Assembly: GCA_964414345.1 (NCBI GenBank)
Contig: CAYPWF010000010.1
Span: forward strand, 9,490 to 73,489
Length of the DNA: 64,000 nt
Direction of reading: 5' to 3'
Origin: Desulfocorpusculum sp964414345
Lineage (GTDB): Bacteria; Desulfobacterota; Desulfocorpusculales; Desulfocorpusculum
Shown here: positions 17,070 to 25,688 of the stretch, in pieces
Layout of the letters: each line of letters begins with the position of its first letter
Numbering within the stretch: the first letter of the stretch is position 1
Position numbers and translations under genes: made by a program
Notes under the pieces: model-generated
Told to the model about the DNA's origin: nothing
Databases searched by the model: none
What the model saw: the letters and a program-made list of their open reading frames with translations, nothing else

Positions 17070-17311
17070 TCTTTAGTCCTCCGGGTTGTGTGGAAGACCG
17101 CGGCCACAAAGAAAACAGTGCTTACCCCCGCTCCCACTGCCGCCTCTGTGAAAGCCACATCCACGGCCCCCATGACAGCCCAAAGAACACACATCATGAA
17201 GCTGTAAGCCCCGAAAAGTATGGCCGAACCCAGTAGATCCCTTATCATTAAGGCTCCCACCCCGCATATCACTACCAGGGAAAGCACAAGAAGGTCCAGT
17301 TGCCATATCAT
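17066..17311 (-). CDS. DUF4040 (MbhD-like) antiporter subunit
   Basis: This 81-residue protein has about three membrane helices and matches the DUF4040/MbhD module that in Mrp antiporters forms the C-terminal part of MnhA. Characteristic are LGSAILFGAYSFMMCVLWA and VDVAFTEAAVGAGVSTVFF. It overlaps neighbours on both sides by ATGA. A separate DUF4040 gene next to MbhE-MnhB is typical of Mbh-derived antiporter modules. Confidence 0.88.
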   Translation of the reverse strand: MIWQLDLLVLSLVVICGVGALMIRDLLGSAILFGAYSFMMCVLWAVMGAVDVAFTEAAVGAGVSTVFFVAAVFHTTRRTKD

Positions 17312-17640
17312 GGCCCGGTTTTCTCTCCGGATTTTTTCCAGGGCTCGAGTCCCGCTCTTACCCCCGCATCAACTATGGCGTGGGTGGCGGTGGGACTTGT
17401 AAGAAAAACTATGGCCACTATGAGCAGTATCTTGAGACTGGTGAGAACCGAGTCCAGAGAGATTGGAAAAAGCACAAAAAGGGCCAGCCCTGCCATGGCC
17501 AAAGCCGATCCTGAGGTGTCAAGCTTTCCGGCAGGATGCAAACGGGAGTAAAAATCCGGGAAGCGCAAAATCCCGATACTGCCTCCTAAAAAAAAGATGA
17601 GGCCTCCGGTCACCAAAACCACCACGAGAAAATCAATCAT
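17308..17640 (-). CDS. mnhG: Na+/H+ antiporter subunit G
   Basis: A 110-residue, three-helix membrane protein. The MnhG signature FFLGGSIGILRFPDFYSRLHPAGKLDT is visible in two parts: GSIGILRFPDFYSRLH near residues 21-36, then AGKLDT. It overlaps mnhF and the DUF4040 gene by four bases each (ATGA), so all are coupled. Confidence 0.93.
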   Translation of the reverse strand: MIDFLVVVLVTGGLIFFLGGSIGILRFPDFYSRLHPAGKLDTSGSALAMAGLALFVLFPISLDSVLTSLKILLIVAIVFLTSPTATHAIVDAGVRAGLEPWKKSGEKTGP

Positions 17641-17954
17641 TGCTTCTCTCCGGATGGAAGAGCTGCTTTGTGCTGGAATGCCCTCCCAAGTCCTTTTCGT
17701 TTTTGGAAATAGCGGGAGGCCGCCAAAACAGCTATAAAGTTAAGAAGCGCATAGGCAAGGGCTATGTCTACGAACATATCCACTCTTTTGTAGAGAATGC
17801 CGATTATGACCAAAAGCACCGCGGTCTTGCTGCCGATGGCATTTACACCCACCAGCCTGTCCAGCACTGTGGGCCCAAAGACCCCTCTGTACAGGGAAAG
17901 CAGCATGAGCCCACCCAGTACCAGAGCAGCCCCCAGAAAAAAGTCCTCCATCAT
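17637..17954 (-). CDS. mnhF: Na+/H+ antiporter subunit F
   Basis: A 105-residue protein with three membrane helices. LYRGVFGPTVLDRLVGVNA near residues 21-39 is the MnhF motif and is followed by VDIALAYALLNFIAVLA. The start ATG 17954 overlaps the mnhE stop (ATGA); an apparent extension to 18014 runs inside mnhE. A second ATG follows immediately at 17951. Confidence 0.92.
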   Translation of the reverse strand: MMEDFFLGAALVLGGLMLLSLYRGVFGPTVLDRLVGVNAIGSKTAVLLVIIGILYKRVDMFVDIALAYALLNFIAVLAASRYFQKRKGLGRAFQHKAALPSGEKQ

Positions 17955-18445
17955 TCCTCTCCGAATATGGCCCCTACCCTGCGTTCCATTTCCCCGGGAA
18001 GGGCCTCTGCACATGTCCTGTCTATGGCATGAACCCTAAATTCACCATCCAAATCCACGAAAACGGTAATTGTTCCCGGAGTCAGGGTGATGGAGTTGGC
18101 AAAGGTGACCAGGGCCAGCTCATCCTTCAAAGGACTCTTGAATCTTACCACGCGAGGGTCTATGAGCTCCTTCATGCGTGGATGCAAAGATAACCGGAGC
18201 ATGTGCAAGCTGGAAAGAAAAATCTGCAGGAAGAGCCAAGGGATGTACTTAAGGAACCCCTTGCTGAGTTCAAGCCAATTCCTGTCCCCTATGGAAGAAA
18301 GAAGCAGATCTCCAGAAAAGCCGGCCACAATGGCGCAGGAGATAACCCCCAGTACCAGGTGAAAAGGATCAAAACGTCCTGAGAGCACCAACCAAAAAGG
18401 CAACATCACGAAAAAGGTTAATACAAAATCCCTTTTCTTCTTCAT
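17951..18445 (-). CDS. mnhE: Na+/H+ antiporter subunit E, first gene of the antiporter operon
   Basis: This 164-residue MnhE protein has an N-terminal pair of membrane segments (VLTFFVMLPFWLVLSG and FHLVLGVISCAIVAGF), a third near residue 70, and a cytoplasmic C-terminal domain. The latter has the family pattern LALVTFANSITLTPGTITVF. A GGAAG ribosome site precedes ATG 18445. The gene order mnhE-F-G-DUF4040-mbhE/B-C-D matches Mbh/Mrp-derived clusters. It starts 53 bases after the histidine kinase gene, which may be cotranscribed. Confidence 0.92.
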   Translation of the reverse strand: MKKKRDFVLTFFVMLPFWLVLSGRFDPFHLVLGVISCAIVAGFSGDLLLSSIGDRNWLELSKGFLKYIPWLFLQIFLSSLHMLRLSLHPRMKELIDPRVVRFKSPLKDELALVTFANSITLTPGTITVFVDLDGEFRVHAIDRTCAEALPGEMERRVGAIFGEE

Positions 18446-18498
18446 GCCACTTCCACCCCGGGCGTTCCATGTCCTTTACCACACCCACGGCCTAACCG

Positions 18499-19689
18499 TC
18501 AATCCCCACCCTTTGACCGAGGATCCCTCGGGAGCCGAACCAAGAAGCAGGTTCCTTCTCCCGGGCGGGTCCAAAACTGGATATCTCCTCCCAACTGGGT
18601 GGCTATTCTCCTGCAGATGGGCAGCCCCAACCCGGTTCCTTTCCCCGGACCCTTGGTTGTGAAAAGCAGCTCGAAGACGCGCTCCACATGCTCCGGAGCT
18701 ATCCCTGTGCCGTTGTCTATTACCTGGATCTCCCAGGCCCTCTCCGAGGCTTGGAGAACAACCCGGATGAGTCCTCCAGCCTGGGCCTTCTCCTTTATTG
18801 CATCCAGCCCGTTGCTAAGCAGGTTCACCAAGAGTTGCTCCAGCATCCTGGGGTCCGAGTTGATCCACAGCTCCCCCTCAGGCTTGATTATCTCCACTTG
18901 GACCAGGGCTTTGCTCAGCTCGTGGCGCAAGAACCCCACGGCCCGGGCCACCACTTGGGCCAAGTCCAGAGGCTGAATGGTGGGGGGTGCTTCCCTCACA
19001 AAACCCAAAAGCTGGTGGGTGATGCTGCTGCCGCGCTTGGTCTGTTCCAAAATGTCTTCCAGGGCCTTTTGCAGCTCGGCTGTGATTTTGTCCTTTTCTT
19101 TCTGGTCCGAAAGAAGGGTTATTCCCCAGCTCGCTATCTCCTGAATCACAGCCAAAGGGTTATTTATTTCGTGGGCTATGCCGGCTGCCAACCTTCCCAT
19201 CTCGGCGAACCTTTCTATGGACTTCAGGCTCTCCTGGATGCTTTTCCAACGGGTTATGTCCTGGCAGATGCCTATGGTGCCCACTTGCTCGCCCCGGCGG
19301 TTTCGAAGGGCCACCAAGGAGACGTTGCAGAAGGCTTCTTGGCCGCCTTTTGTCTTGAAGGGCACATCCAGCAAACTGAGACTTCCCTTTTCTCCAGCCT
19401 CCCTTAAGGCCTCTTGAAGCCTCTCCTGTTTGACTGCTAGATCGCTTACCTTTGTACCCAGAAGCTCAGCTGCGGAAAATCCCAGTATTCTCTCGCCCCC
19501 CAAACTAAACGAGAAGAGGATGCCTTCCACGTCGGTGGCGAAGATCATGTCAGTGGTGTTCTGTAATATGCCTTGCAAGTAGGAACGAGCCTGCTCCAAC
19601 TCGGCCCTGCAGATGTTCAGTTCCCTGGAAAGCCTTAAGAGCTTTGGATTTTCTTTGGGGAAGGATGCGCCTTTTTCCTGCAGATCCAT
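18499..19689 (-). CDS. PAS-domain sensor histidine kinase (NtrB-like, cytoplasmic)
   Basis: A 396-residue kinase with no membrane segment. It has an N-terminal coiled helix, a PAS domain (about 40-150), a HisKA dimerisation domain with phospho-acceptor His173 in IAHEINNPL, and an HATPase domain with N box near 289, DNGTGI at 325-330 and GKGTGLGLPI at 349-358. It probably phosphorylates the response regulator encoded just upstream, sensing a cytoplasmic signal such as redox or energy state. Both lie immediately upstream of the antiporter operon on the same strand, suggesting, but not proving, that they control it. Confidence 0.92.
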   Translation of the reverse strand: MDLQEKGASFPKENPKLLRLSRELNICRAELEQARSYLQGILQNTTDMIFATDVEGILFSFSLGGERILGFSAAELLGTKVSDLAVKQERLQEALREAGEKGSLSLLDVPFKTKGGQEAFCNVSLVALRNRRGEQVGTIGICQDITRWKSIQESLKSIERFAEMGRLAAGIAHEINNPLAVIQEIASWGITLLSDQKEKDKITAELQKALEDILEQTKRGSSITHQLLGFVREAPPTIQPLDLAQVVARAVGFLRHELSKALVQVEIIKPEGELWINSDPRMLEQLLVNLLSNGLDAIKEKAQAGGLIRVVLQASERAWEIQVIDNGTGIAPEHVERVFELLFTTKGPGKGTGLGLPICRRIATQLGGDIQFWTRPGEGTCFLVRLPRDPRSKGGD

Positions 19690-19784
19690 GGACCTCTCGG
19701 GCTTGGGGCGGATTGCCCGGCCTCAGCAACTGCCTTCGAACAGAACTGGCTGAGCCGCTCTTATTGGGCTTGCAAAGAAGATTC

Positions 19785-20279
19785 CTATTCCTCCGGGAAA
19801 CCAAGACTTTTTCTCAACTCCACCACCGCGCTTCTCAAAGCCTTGGCCCCTAGGCCCGCTTTGGTCAGCTCTTCCAGTCTACGGTCGAATTCCCTTTGGC
19901 GGGCTTCCATGGCCCGAACAAAGGCCCCCTTGACTGCCTCCAGAAGCACCCCGTAATCAGCCGGCTTGAGAAGGTACTGGAAGGCGTCCTGCTTGCCGCT
20001 CTCCAAAGCGGTCTGAATGGAGCCGTGGCCCGTGAGCACGATGCATTGTATAAAGGGCTGGAGCTGCTTCAGCTTCCTTTGGGTCTCAACACCGTCCATG
20101 CCCGGCATTTTGAGATCCACCACCGCCACGTCAAATGCCTGCGCGCGTGCTATCTCCAGAGCCTTTTCCCCGGACTCCGCCGTAAGTACTGAAAAACCCT
20201 CGCGCACAAGTCTTTTGGAAAGATACTCCAAAAGCGTGCCTTCATCGTCTATCAACAGAACTCTGGCGGCCGGATCCAC
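19785..20279 (-). CDS. Response regulator (receiver domain with helical C-terminus)
   Basis: A 164-residue protein with one receiver domain: Asp11/Asp12, phospho-acceptor Asp55 (VVDLKMPGMDG), Thr83 and Lys105 (LLKPAD). About 45 helical, charged residues follow, but no DNA-binding domain, so it is probably a phosphorelay or protein-interaction regulator. The chosen GTG at 20279 has a GGGAGGGG ribosome site five bases upstream; a longer reading to 20318 lacks one. It is partnered with the kinase downstream. Confidence 0.88.
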   Translation of the reverse strand: MDPAARVLLIDDEGTLLEYLSKRLVREGFSVLTAESGEKALEIARAQAFDVAVVDLKMPGMDGVETQRKLKQLQPFIQCIVLTGHGSIQTALESGKQDAFQYLLKPADYGVLLEAVKGAFVRAMEARQREFDRRLEELTKAGLGAKALRSAVVELRKSLGFPEE

Positions 20280-20504
20280 TTTTTCCCCTCCCCTTCCTAA
20301 CCCGCACATGAACAACAATCAAAGGTTGATACGAGCCAGCTTAGAATCCTGAAGAGACAAACTCATTCCTCATGAAACTCAGCTGAATCTTGGGCTTCGG
20401 GCCCGGCCGATCTTTTAACCTCAAAGGGCCCAATGTGCCGGTGTTTGGGGCTCCAGCCCCTAAGGCCAGCGCTTTGTCAAAAAATTCAGCCCCATCAGCT
20501 GAGC

Positions 20505-20700
20505 TAGCCCGGATTATTCTCCAAAGCCCGTAACTTTGGGGGCTACGCCCCCGAACACCCGATGCACTACTATATATTCCGACTCAAAACAACACCAAAT
20601 TTGAAATACAAAGGCAGGGTGCTTTTGAGTATGGACCGGTTTGTTCAAACATGTCATTAAAATGGCCCGCACTATCCACTGCGCGTGAATAATGCGGGTT
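20505..20700 (+). repeat. Interspersed palindromic repeat, copy R5 (full length, forward)
   Basis: The 510-base gap between atpC and the response regulator holds this intact copy of about 196 bp. It begins TAGCCCGGATTATTCTCC, then CTTTGGGGGCTACGCCCCC, the core ATATTCCGACTCAAAACAAC and GGTGCTTTTGAGTATGG, and ends GCGTGAATAATGCGGG. Nothing else is recognised in the gap except a weak hairpin near atpC and a short GGGGCT/AGCCCC hairpin around 20450. Confidence 0.92.
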
Positions 20701-20730
20701 GAGCGCTATTCAATCTCATTGGAAACGCAA

Positions 20731-20760
20731 AGCGCCCTGGATGTCAACTCCTGAGGGCGC
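20731..20760 (-). terminator. Possible terminator of the ATP synthase operon
   Basis: GCGCCCT (from 20732) pairs with AGGGCGC (20754-20760) around a 15-base loop, about 30 bases beyond the atpC stop. On the minus strand it is followed by only a short T run (GCTTTGCG), so it is weak. Confidence 0.35.
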
Positions 20761-20790
20761 CCGATTCACGACTCATTTAAAGATTCTATT

Positions 20791-21195
20791 TCACACCCTG
20801 GCCACTTTGAGCCGGGCCAGGGCTCTCTGAAGTGAGGCCTCGGCTCTGGCCACATCCACCCCCTCCTGCCTATCCTTGAGCCTTTGCTCGGCTCTGGCTT
20901 TGGAGGCCTCAGCTCTGGCTACATCTATCTCCTGGCTGGATTCAGCAGTGCGCACCAGCACCGTAACCTTGGTGGGGGTCACCTCGGCTATGCCTCTGTT
21001 AATGGCGAACCACTCCAGCTTCCCCTCAGATCTGAAATGCATGGGGCCTATCCGAAGCTCACTCAGAAAAGGTGTGTGACCAGGAAGAACCCCGAACTCC
21101 CCCAGCACCCCAGGCAGGTTGACCTCTTCCACCTGACCGGTGAAAGCCAGCTTCTCAGGTGTAACAATGTCCAGTTGAATGCGAGATTCCGCCAT
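20791..21195 (-). CDS. atpC: F1F0 ATP synthase epsilon subunit
   Basis: A 134-residue epsilon subunit, the rotary stalk protein that binds gamma and can inhibit ATP hydrolysis. The N-terminal beta barrel contains VNLPGVLGEFGVLPGHTPFL near residues 25-44, the family hallmark, and a helical C-terminal domain rich in Ala, Glu and Arg follows. It is the last gene of the operon, 52 bases after atpD. Confidence 0.95.
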   Translation of the reverse strand: MAESRIQLDIVTPEKLAFTGQVEEVNLPGVLGEFGVLPGHTPFLSELRIGPMHFRSEGKLEWFAINRGIAEVTPTKVTVLVRTAESSQEIDVARAEASKARAEQRLKDRQEGVDVARAEASLQRALARLKVARV

Positions 21196-21247
21196 GAGCC
21201 TTCCTCTTCACCGACCATCAAGATTCGGCCGGGGTCGGTTCGCTGAT

Positions 21248-22657
21248 TTAAGCCTCGGCCATCTTGTGGGCCTTCTCCAAGGCCTCCTCTATTGTCCCCA
21301 CCATGTAAAAGGCCTGCTCGGGAAGCTCGTCATGCTTGCCCTCCACTATCTCCTTGAAGCCCCGGATGGTCTCGGCCAAAGGCACATATGCCCCGGGTCT
21401 GCCGGTAAACTCCTCGGCCACATGGAAAGGCTGGGATAAGAACCTCTGGATCTTTCTGGCCCTGGCCACTGTTAGCTTGTCTTCCTCCGAGAGCTCGTCT
21501 ATGCCCAAGATGGCTATTATGTCTTGGAGGTCTTTGTATTTCTGGAGGGTTTTCTGCACCGCGCGGGCCACCTGATAGTGCTCTTCGCCCAGGTAGTTGG
21601 GATCCAGGATGCGGCTTGTGGAATCCAAAGGGTCCACAGCCGGGTAAATACCCAGCTCCACTATCTGGCGGGAAAGCACCACAGTTCCGTCCAGGTGGGC
21701 GAAGGTGGTGGCCGGAGCCGGGTCGGTCAGGTCATCGGCAGGCACATACACGCATTGCACAGATGTGATGGAACCCTTGGTGGTGGAGGTGATGCGCTCC
21801 TGCAAAGCTCCCAGGTCAGTGCCCAAGGTGGGCTGGTAACCCACTGCGCTGGGCATGCGGCCCAGAAGCGCCGAAACCTCTGAACCGGCCTGGGTGAATC
21901 TAAAGATGTTGTCTATGAACAGCAGCACGTCCTGGCCTTCTTCGTCCCTAAAATACTCTGCAGCGGTCAAGGCCGAGAGGGCCACCCTGGCTCTGGCCCC
22001 CGGAGGCTCGGTCATCTGCCCGTAGATGAGAGCAGCCTTGTTTATAACCCCGGAGTGTTTCATTTCCAGGTAAAGATCATTACCTTCCCTGGTTCGCTCC
22101 CCCACTCCTGCAAAGACGGAAATTCCTCCATGCTGCATGGCGATATTGTGAATCATCTCCATCATTACCACGGTTTTCCCCACCCCGGCGCCCCCGAACA
22201 TCCCCATCTTGCCGCCTCTTGGGAAGGGAACAAGAAGGTCTATGACTTTGACCCCTGTCTCCAAAACCGTGACGCTGGTGTCCTGCTCCACGAAGGCGGG
22301 GGCCGGACGATGAATGGGATAGTATTTCTTGGCCGTCACCGGCCCCAAGCCGTCCACCGGACGGCCCACCACATTGAGCACCCTGCCCAGGGTCTCGTGA
22401 CCCACGGGCATGACAATGGGCGCCCCGGTGTCTTTGACGGGCATTCCACGGCGAAGCCCGTCCGTGGTGTCCATGGCTATGCATCGCACCACGTTGTCCC
22501 CCAGATGCTGGGCCACCTCGATAACCAAATTGTCTTCGGTTTCATCGATGGTAGGATTGGTGACGGTGAGGGCATTGAGCAGGGGGGGAAGTTTTCCCTT
22601 CTCGAACGCCACGTCCACCACGTTCCCGATGACCTGCACGATTTTACCCACGTTCAT
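21248..22657 (-). CDS. atpD: F1F0 ATP synthase beta subunit
   Basis: The 469-residue catalytic subunit. The P-loop GGAGVGKT lies at 155-162, with the GERTREGND loop near 192-200, and ALTAAEYFRD followed by VLLFIDNIFRF near 245-262. It makes ATP at the beta/alpha interface in the cytoplasmic F1 head. It sits between atpG and atpC in the normal order. Confidence 0.98.
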   Translation of the reverse strand: MNVGKIVQVIGNVVDVAFEKGKLPPLLNALTVTNPTIDETEDNLVIEVAQHLGDNVVRCIAMDTTDGLRRGMPVKDTGAPIVMPVGHETLGRVLNVVGRPVDGLGPVTAKKYYPIHRPAPAFVEQDTSVTVLETGVKVIDLLVPFPRGGKMGMFGGAGVGKTVVMMEMIHNIAMQHGGISVFAGVGERTREGNDLYLEMKHSGVINKAALIYGQMTEPPGARARVALSALTAAEYFRDEEGQDVLLFIDNIFRFTQAGSEVSALLGRMPSAVGYQPTLGTDLGALQERITSTTKGSITSVQCVYVPADDLTDPAPATTFAHLDGTVVLSRQIVELGIYPAVDPLDSTSRILDPNYLGEEHYQVARAVQKTLQKYKDLQDIIAILGIDELSEEDKLTVARARKIQRFLSQPFHVAEEFTGRPGAYVPLAETIRGFKEIVEGKHDELPEQAFYMVGTIEEALEKAHKMAEA

Positions 22658-22720
22658 GGTCCGCTAGACCTCCTCGCCTAGAAGTGCCCTGACTCATCTT
22701 TGTCACGGAAAGACTATGCC

Positions 22721-23584
22721 TCATGCCTTTTTCAAGGCTTCCGCCCCTCCCACAATGTCCATGAGCTCTTTTGTGATGGCCGCCTGTCGAGCCTTGTTGT
22801 ACACCAGAGTCAGCCGCTCGATCATGTCCTTGCAGTTGCGGGTGGCATTGTCCATGGCGGTCATTCGGGCGGCCTGCTCGCTGGTATTGTTCTCCAGGAG
22901 AGCCGCAAACACCTGCACCCTTAACTGCTCGGGAAGGATTGCCTCCAGTAGTATGTTGGGGGCTGGCTCATACAAATAGTCAACACCTCCAGGTCCTTGT
23001 TCCTGGGGAAGAGCAAAAGGCAGCAGGCTCACTACCTGCGGTCTTTGCACAGCCACGTTCACAAAGCGGCTGTAAATGAGCAGCACCTCGTCCACCTGCT
23101 CCTGCACATAGGCGGTGATAAGGTCCTCTGCCACACGGGCGGCCAGATCGTAAGTGATTCTGCGGTTGTCCACATATGTCTGACGGATGTCCCTTTTCTG
23201 GCGCCGAAAAAAGTCCCTTCCCTTGCGCCCCACCAGGAAAAAACAAACCTCTTGTCCCTGCGAGGCCCTGGCCTTGGCCTCCTTCTCGGCCTTTACTATG
23301 AGATTGGTGTTGAAGCTGCCGCAAAGCCCGCGATCCGCCGTGATCAGAAGGATCCCTACTTTGCGGACCTGCCTTCTGACCAGAAGGGGGTGAGCGTCCT
23401 GCTCCACCCTTTGGGCCACTGAGCGGCCTACCTCGCCGTACTTTTCCGCGTAGGGCCGGAAAGCCTGCACCCTCTCCTGGGCGCCTCTCAGCTTGGCCGA
23501 GGCCACCATGTTCATGGCTCTGGTGATCTGCTGCGTCTTTTTTACCGCAGCGATCTTGCGTCGGATGTCTCTCAGCGTCGCCAT
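22721..23584 (-). CDS. atpG: F1F0 ATP synthase gamma subunit
   Basis: The 287-residue central shaft subunit that transmits rotation. N-terminal MATLRDIRRKIAAVKKTQQI and C-terminal MTAMDNATRNCKDMI plus LVYNKARQAAITKELMDI are the conserved coiled-coil halves, and ITADRGLCGSFNTN lies near residue 80. It is 40 bases after atpA and 63 bases before atpD. Confidence 0.97.
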   Translation of the reverse strand: MATLRDIRRKIAAVKKTQQITRAMNMVASAKLRGAQERVQAFRPYAEKYGEVGRSVAQRVEQDAHPLLVRRQVRKVGILLITADRGLCGSFNTNLIVKAEKEAKARASQGQEVCFFLVGRKGRDFFRRQKRDIRQTYVDNRRITYDLAARVAEDLITAYVQEQVDEVLLIYSRFVNVAVQRPQVVSLLPFALPQEQGPGGVDYLYEPAPNILLEAILPEQLRVQVFAALLENNTSEQAARMTAMDNATRNCKDMIERLTLVYNKARQAAITKELMDIVGGAEALKKA

Positions 23585-23624
23585 CTGGGTCTCTCTCGCC
23601 TCGGGATCTCCAGCACCCGGGCCT

Positions 23625-25145
23625 TTACGCCTGGGCCTGGAACACAGTGTCGAACTCTTTCAGGGCGTTCTCAATCTTCTTGTCCAGCTCTTCATCTATA
23701 ACCCACTTGGCCTTGAGGCCCGAGAAGATCTCCTTGTACTTGGTCTCCAGGAACTCAAAGAGTTCCTTCTCGTAACGCTGCACAGCCTCTACCGGGTACT
23801 TGTCCAAAAAGCCCCTGGTGCCCGCGTAAATGATCAAAATCTGCTTTTCAGCAGGCATGGGTTGATACTGAGGCTGTTTGAGCACCTCCACCAGCCTCAT
23901 GCCCCTGTTGAGCTGGGCCTGGGTGGCCTTGTCCAGCTCGCTGCCGAACTGGGCGAACGCCTCCAATTCCCTGTACTGGGCCAGATCCAACCTGAGGCTG
24001 CCCGCCACCTGCCTCATGGCCTTGACCTGTGCGCTTCCACCCACCCGCGAGACCGAGAGGCCTACGTTTACGGCAGGTCGCACCCCTGAGAAGAACAAGC
24101 CCGGCTCCAGGTAAATCTGCCCGTCGGTTATGGAGATGACGTTGGTGGGGATATAGGCGGAGACGTCTCCCTGCTGGGTCTCGATGATGGGAAGGGCCGT
24201 TAGGCTGCCTCCTCCCAACTCGTCGTTGAGCTTTGCAGCCCGCTCCAGAAGCCTGGAGTGGTTGTAGAAAATGTCCCCGGGGTAAGCCTCCCTTCCAGGG
24301 GGCCTTCTGAGCAACAAGGAAACCTGTCTGTATGCCTGAGCCTGCTTGGAGAGGTCGTCGTAGATTATCAAGGCGTGACGCCCCGAGTCCCTGTAGTATT
24401 CGCCCATGGCACAGCCTGCATAAGGGGCTATGAACTGAAGGGTTGCCGGGTCGCTGGCGCAGGCGGCCACCACCACCGTGTAGTCCATGGCCCCGTAACG
24501 CCTGAGAGCTTCCACCACTTGGGCCACCGTGGACTTCTTCTGGCCCACTGCCACGTAAATGCATAGCACTCCGGAATCTTTCTGGTTGATGATGGCGTCC
24601 ACGGCCATGGCCGTCTTGCCTATCTGCCGGTCTCCAATGATCAGCTCCCTTTGTCCGCGCCCTATGGGAGTCATGGCGTCCACAGCCTTGTAACCCGTGT
24701 ACATAGGCTCTTTCACGGGCTGTCGGGCCACCACCCCAGGGGCTATCATCTCTATACGCCTGAACTCCTTGGCGTCCACCGGGCCTTTCCCGTCAAGGGG
24801 GTTCCCCACAGGGTCCACCACTCGGCCTATGACCGCGTCACCCACAGGCACCTGGGCGATACGACCGGTGCGCTTCACCAGGTCCCCTTCCTTGATCTCT
24901 TTGTCGTCTCCTAGGATGGCCACACCCACATTGTCCTCTTCCAGGTTCAGGGCCATACCCAGAACCCCGTTGGGGAACTCCAGCAGCTCCATGGACATGA
25001 CGTTTTCCACGCCGTAAACCCTGGCGATACCATCCCCAACGGACAGCACCACACCGGTCTCGCTCATCTCTATCTTCTTGTCATAATCCCGTATCTGCGC
25101 CCGGATTATTTCGCTGATCTCCTCCGCCTTGATCTGCATGGCCAT
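23625..25145 (-). CDS. atpA: F1F0 ATP synthase alpha subunit
   Basis: The 506-residue regulatory nucleotide-binding subunit. The P-loop GDRQIGKTA is at 171-179, YAGCAMGEYYRDSGRHALII is near 285-305, and the alpha-specific SVSRVGGSAQVKAMRQVAG is near 380. Two ATGs are adjacent (MAM); the first is taken. It lies three bases after atpH. Confidence 0.98.
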   Translation of the reverse strand: MAMQIKAEEISEIIRAQIRDYDKKIEMSETGVVLSVGDGIARVYGVENVMSMELLEFPNGVLGMALNLEEDNVGVAILGDDKEIKEGDLVKRTGRIAQVPVGDAVIGRVVDPVGNPLDGKGPVDAKEFRRIEMIAPGVVARQPVKEPMYTGYKAVDAMTPIGRGQRELIIGDRQIGKTAMAVDAIINQKDSGVLCIYVAVGQKKSTVAQVVEALRRYGAMDYTVVVAACASDPATLQFIAPYAGCAMGEYYRDSGRHALIIYDDLSKQAQAYRQVSLLLRRPPGREAYPGDIFYNHSRLLERAAKLNDELGGGSLTALPIIETQQGDVSAYIPTNVISITDGQIYLEPGLFFSGVRPAVNVGLSVSRVGGSAQVKAMRQVAGSLRLDLAQYRELEAFAQFGSELDKATQAQLNRGMRLVEVLKQPQYQPMPAEKQILIIYAGTRGFLDKYPVEAVQRYEKELFEFLETKYKEIFSGLKAKWVIDEELDKKIENALKEFDTVFQAQA

Positions 25146-25148
25146 GGA

Positions 25149-25688
25149 TCACCCCTTCAAAAGAGTTTCTTTAATGCCCGCAAGCTGCGTGCGGACACTG
25201 CCGTCAAAAACCGTATCCCCTATCTGTGTGACCACCCCGCCGATGAGCTCCGGCTCCTGCTGCACCTGAAGGAATACCTGTTTGCCGGTCATGGTTTCCA
25301 AACGCTTCTTGAGCTCCTGGAGGATTGCTTCATCCAGGGGAACCGCCGAGGCCACCTTGGCAGTCACCCTGCCTGCCAGCTCATCTGCCAGGGCCTCGTA
25401 GCAGCGCACTATGTCCTTGAAGGAACCTATCCTGCGTTTGTCTACGAGAAGGAGAAGAAAATTCCTCACCACCTGGGAGAGATTCAGCCTCTTGTGTATG
25501 GCGCCGAGGAGACCTTTCTTGTCCTCCCTTTCATAAATGGGATTCACCATCACGGCCCTAAGCTCCGGGCTGGCCTCCAGCACTTCCTGAAAGGCCTTGA
25601 GCTCCCGGCCGTACTGCTCGTACTGCCCGTCTTCCTGTCCTATCTGAATGAGCGCCCTGGCGTAGCGTTTTGCTATGATCTCGTTCAT
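25149..25688 (-). CDS. atpH: F1F0 ATP synthase delta subunit (OSCP)
   Basis: A 179-residue peripheral-stalk subunit that joins the b subunits to the top of F1. The N-terminal helical bundle starts IAKRYARALIQIGQEDG, and the C-terminal part has the family pattern PELIGGVVTQIGDTVFDGSV. Its ATG overlaps the atpF stop by one base. Confidence 0.94.
   Translation of the reverse strand: MNEIIAKRYARALIQIGQEDGQYEQYGRELKAFQEVLEASPELRAVMVNPIYEREDKKGLLGAIHKRLNLSQVVRNFLLLLVDKRRIGSFKDIVRCYEALADELAGRVTAKVASAVPLDEAILQELKKRLETMTGKQVFLQVQQEPELIGGVVTQIGDTVFDGSVRTQLAGIKETLLKG

Noticed and set aside
20400..20504. Short GC-rich hairpins near 20400-20470 as a riboswitch
   Set aside because: Only isolated stems are seen, with no conserved riboswitch core, and they lie upstream of no suitable gene.
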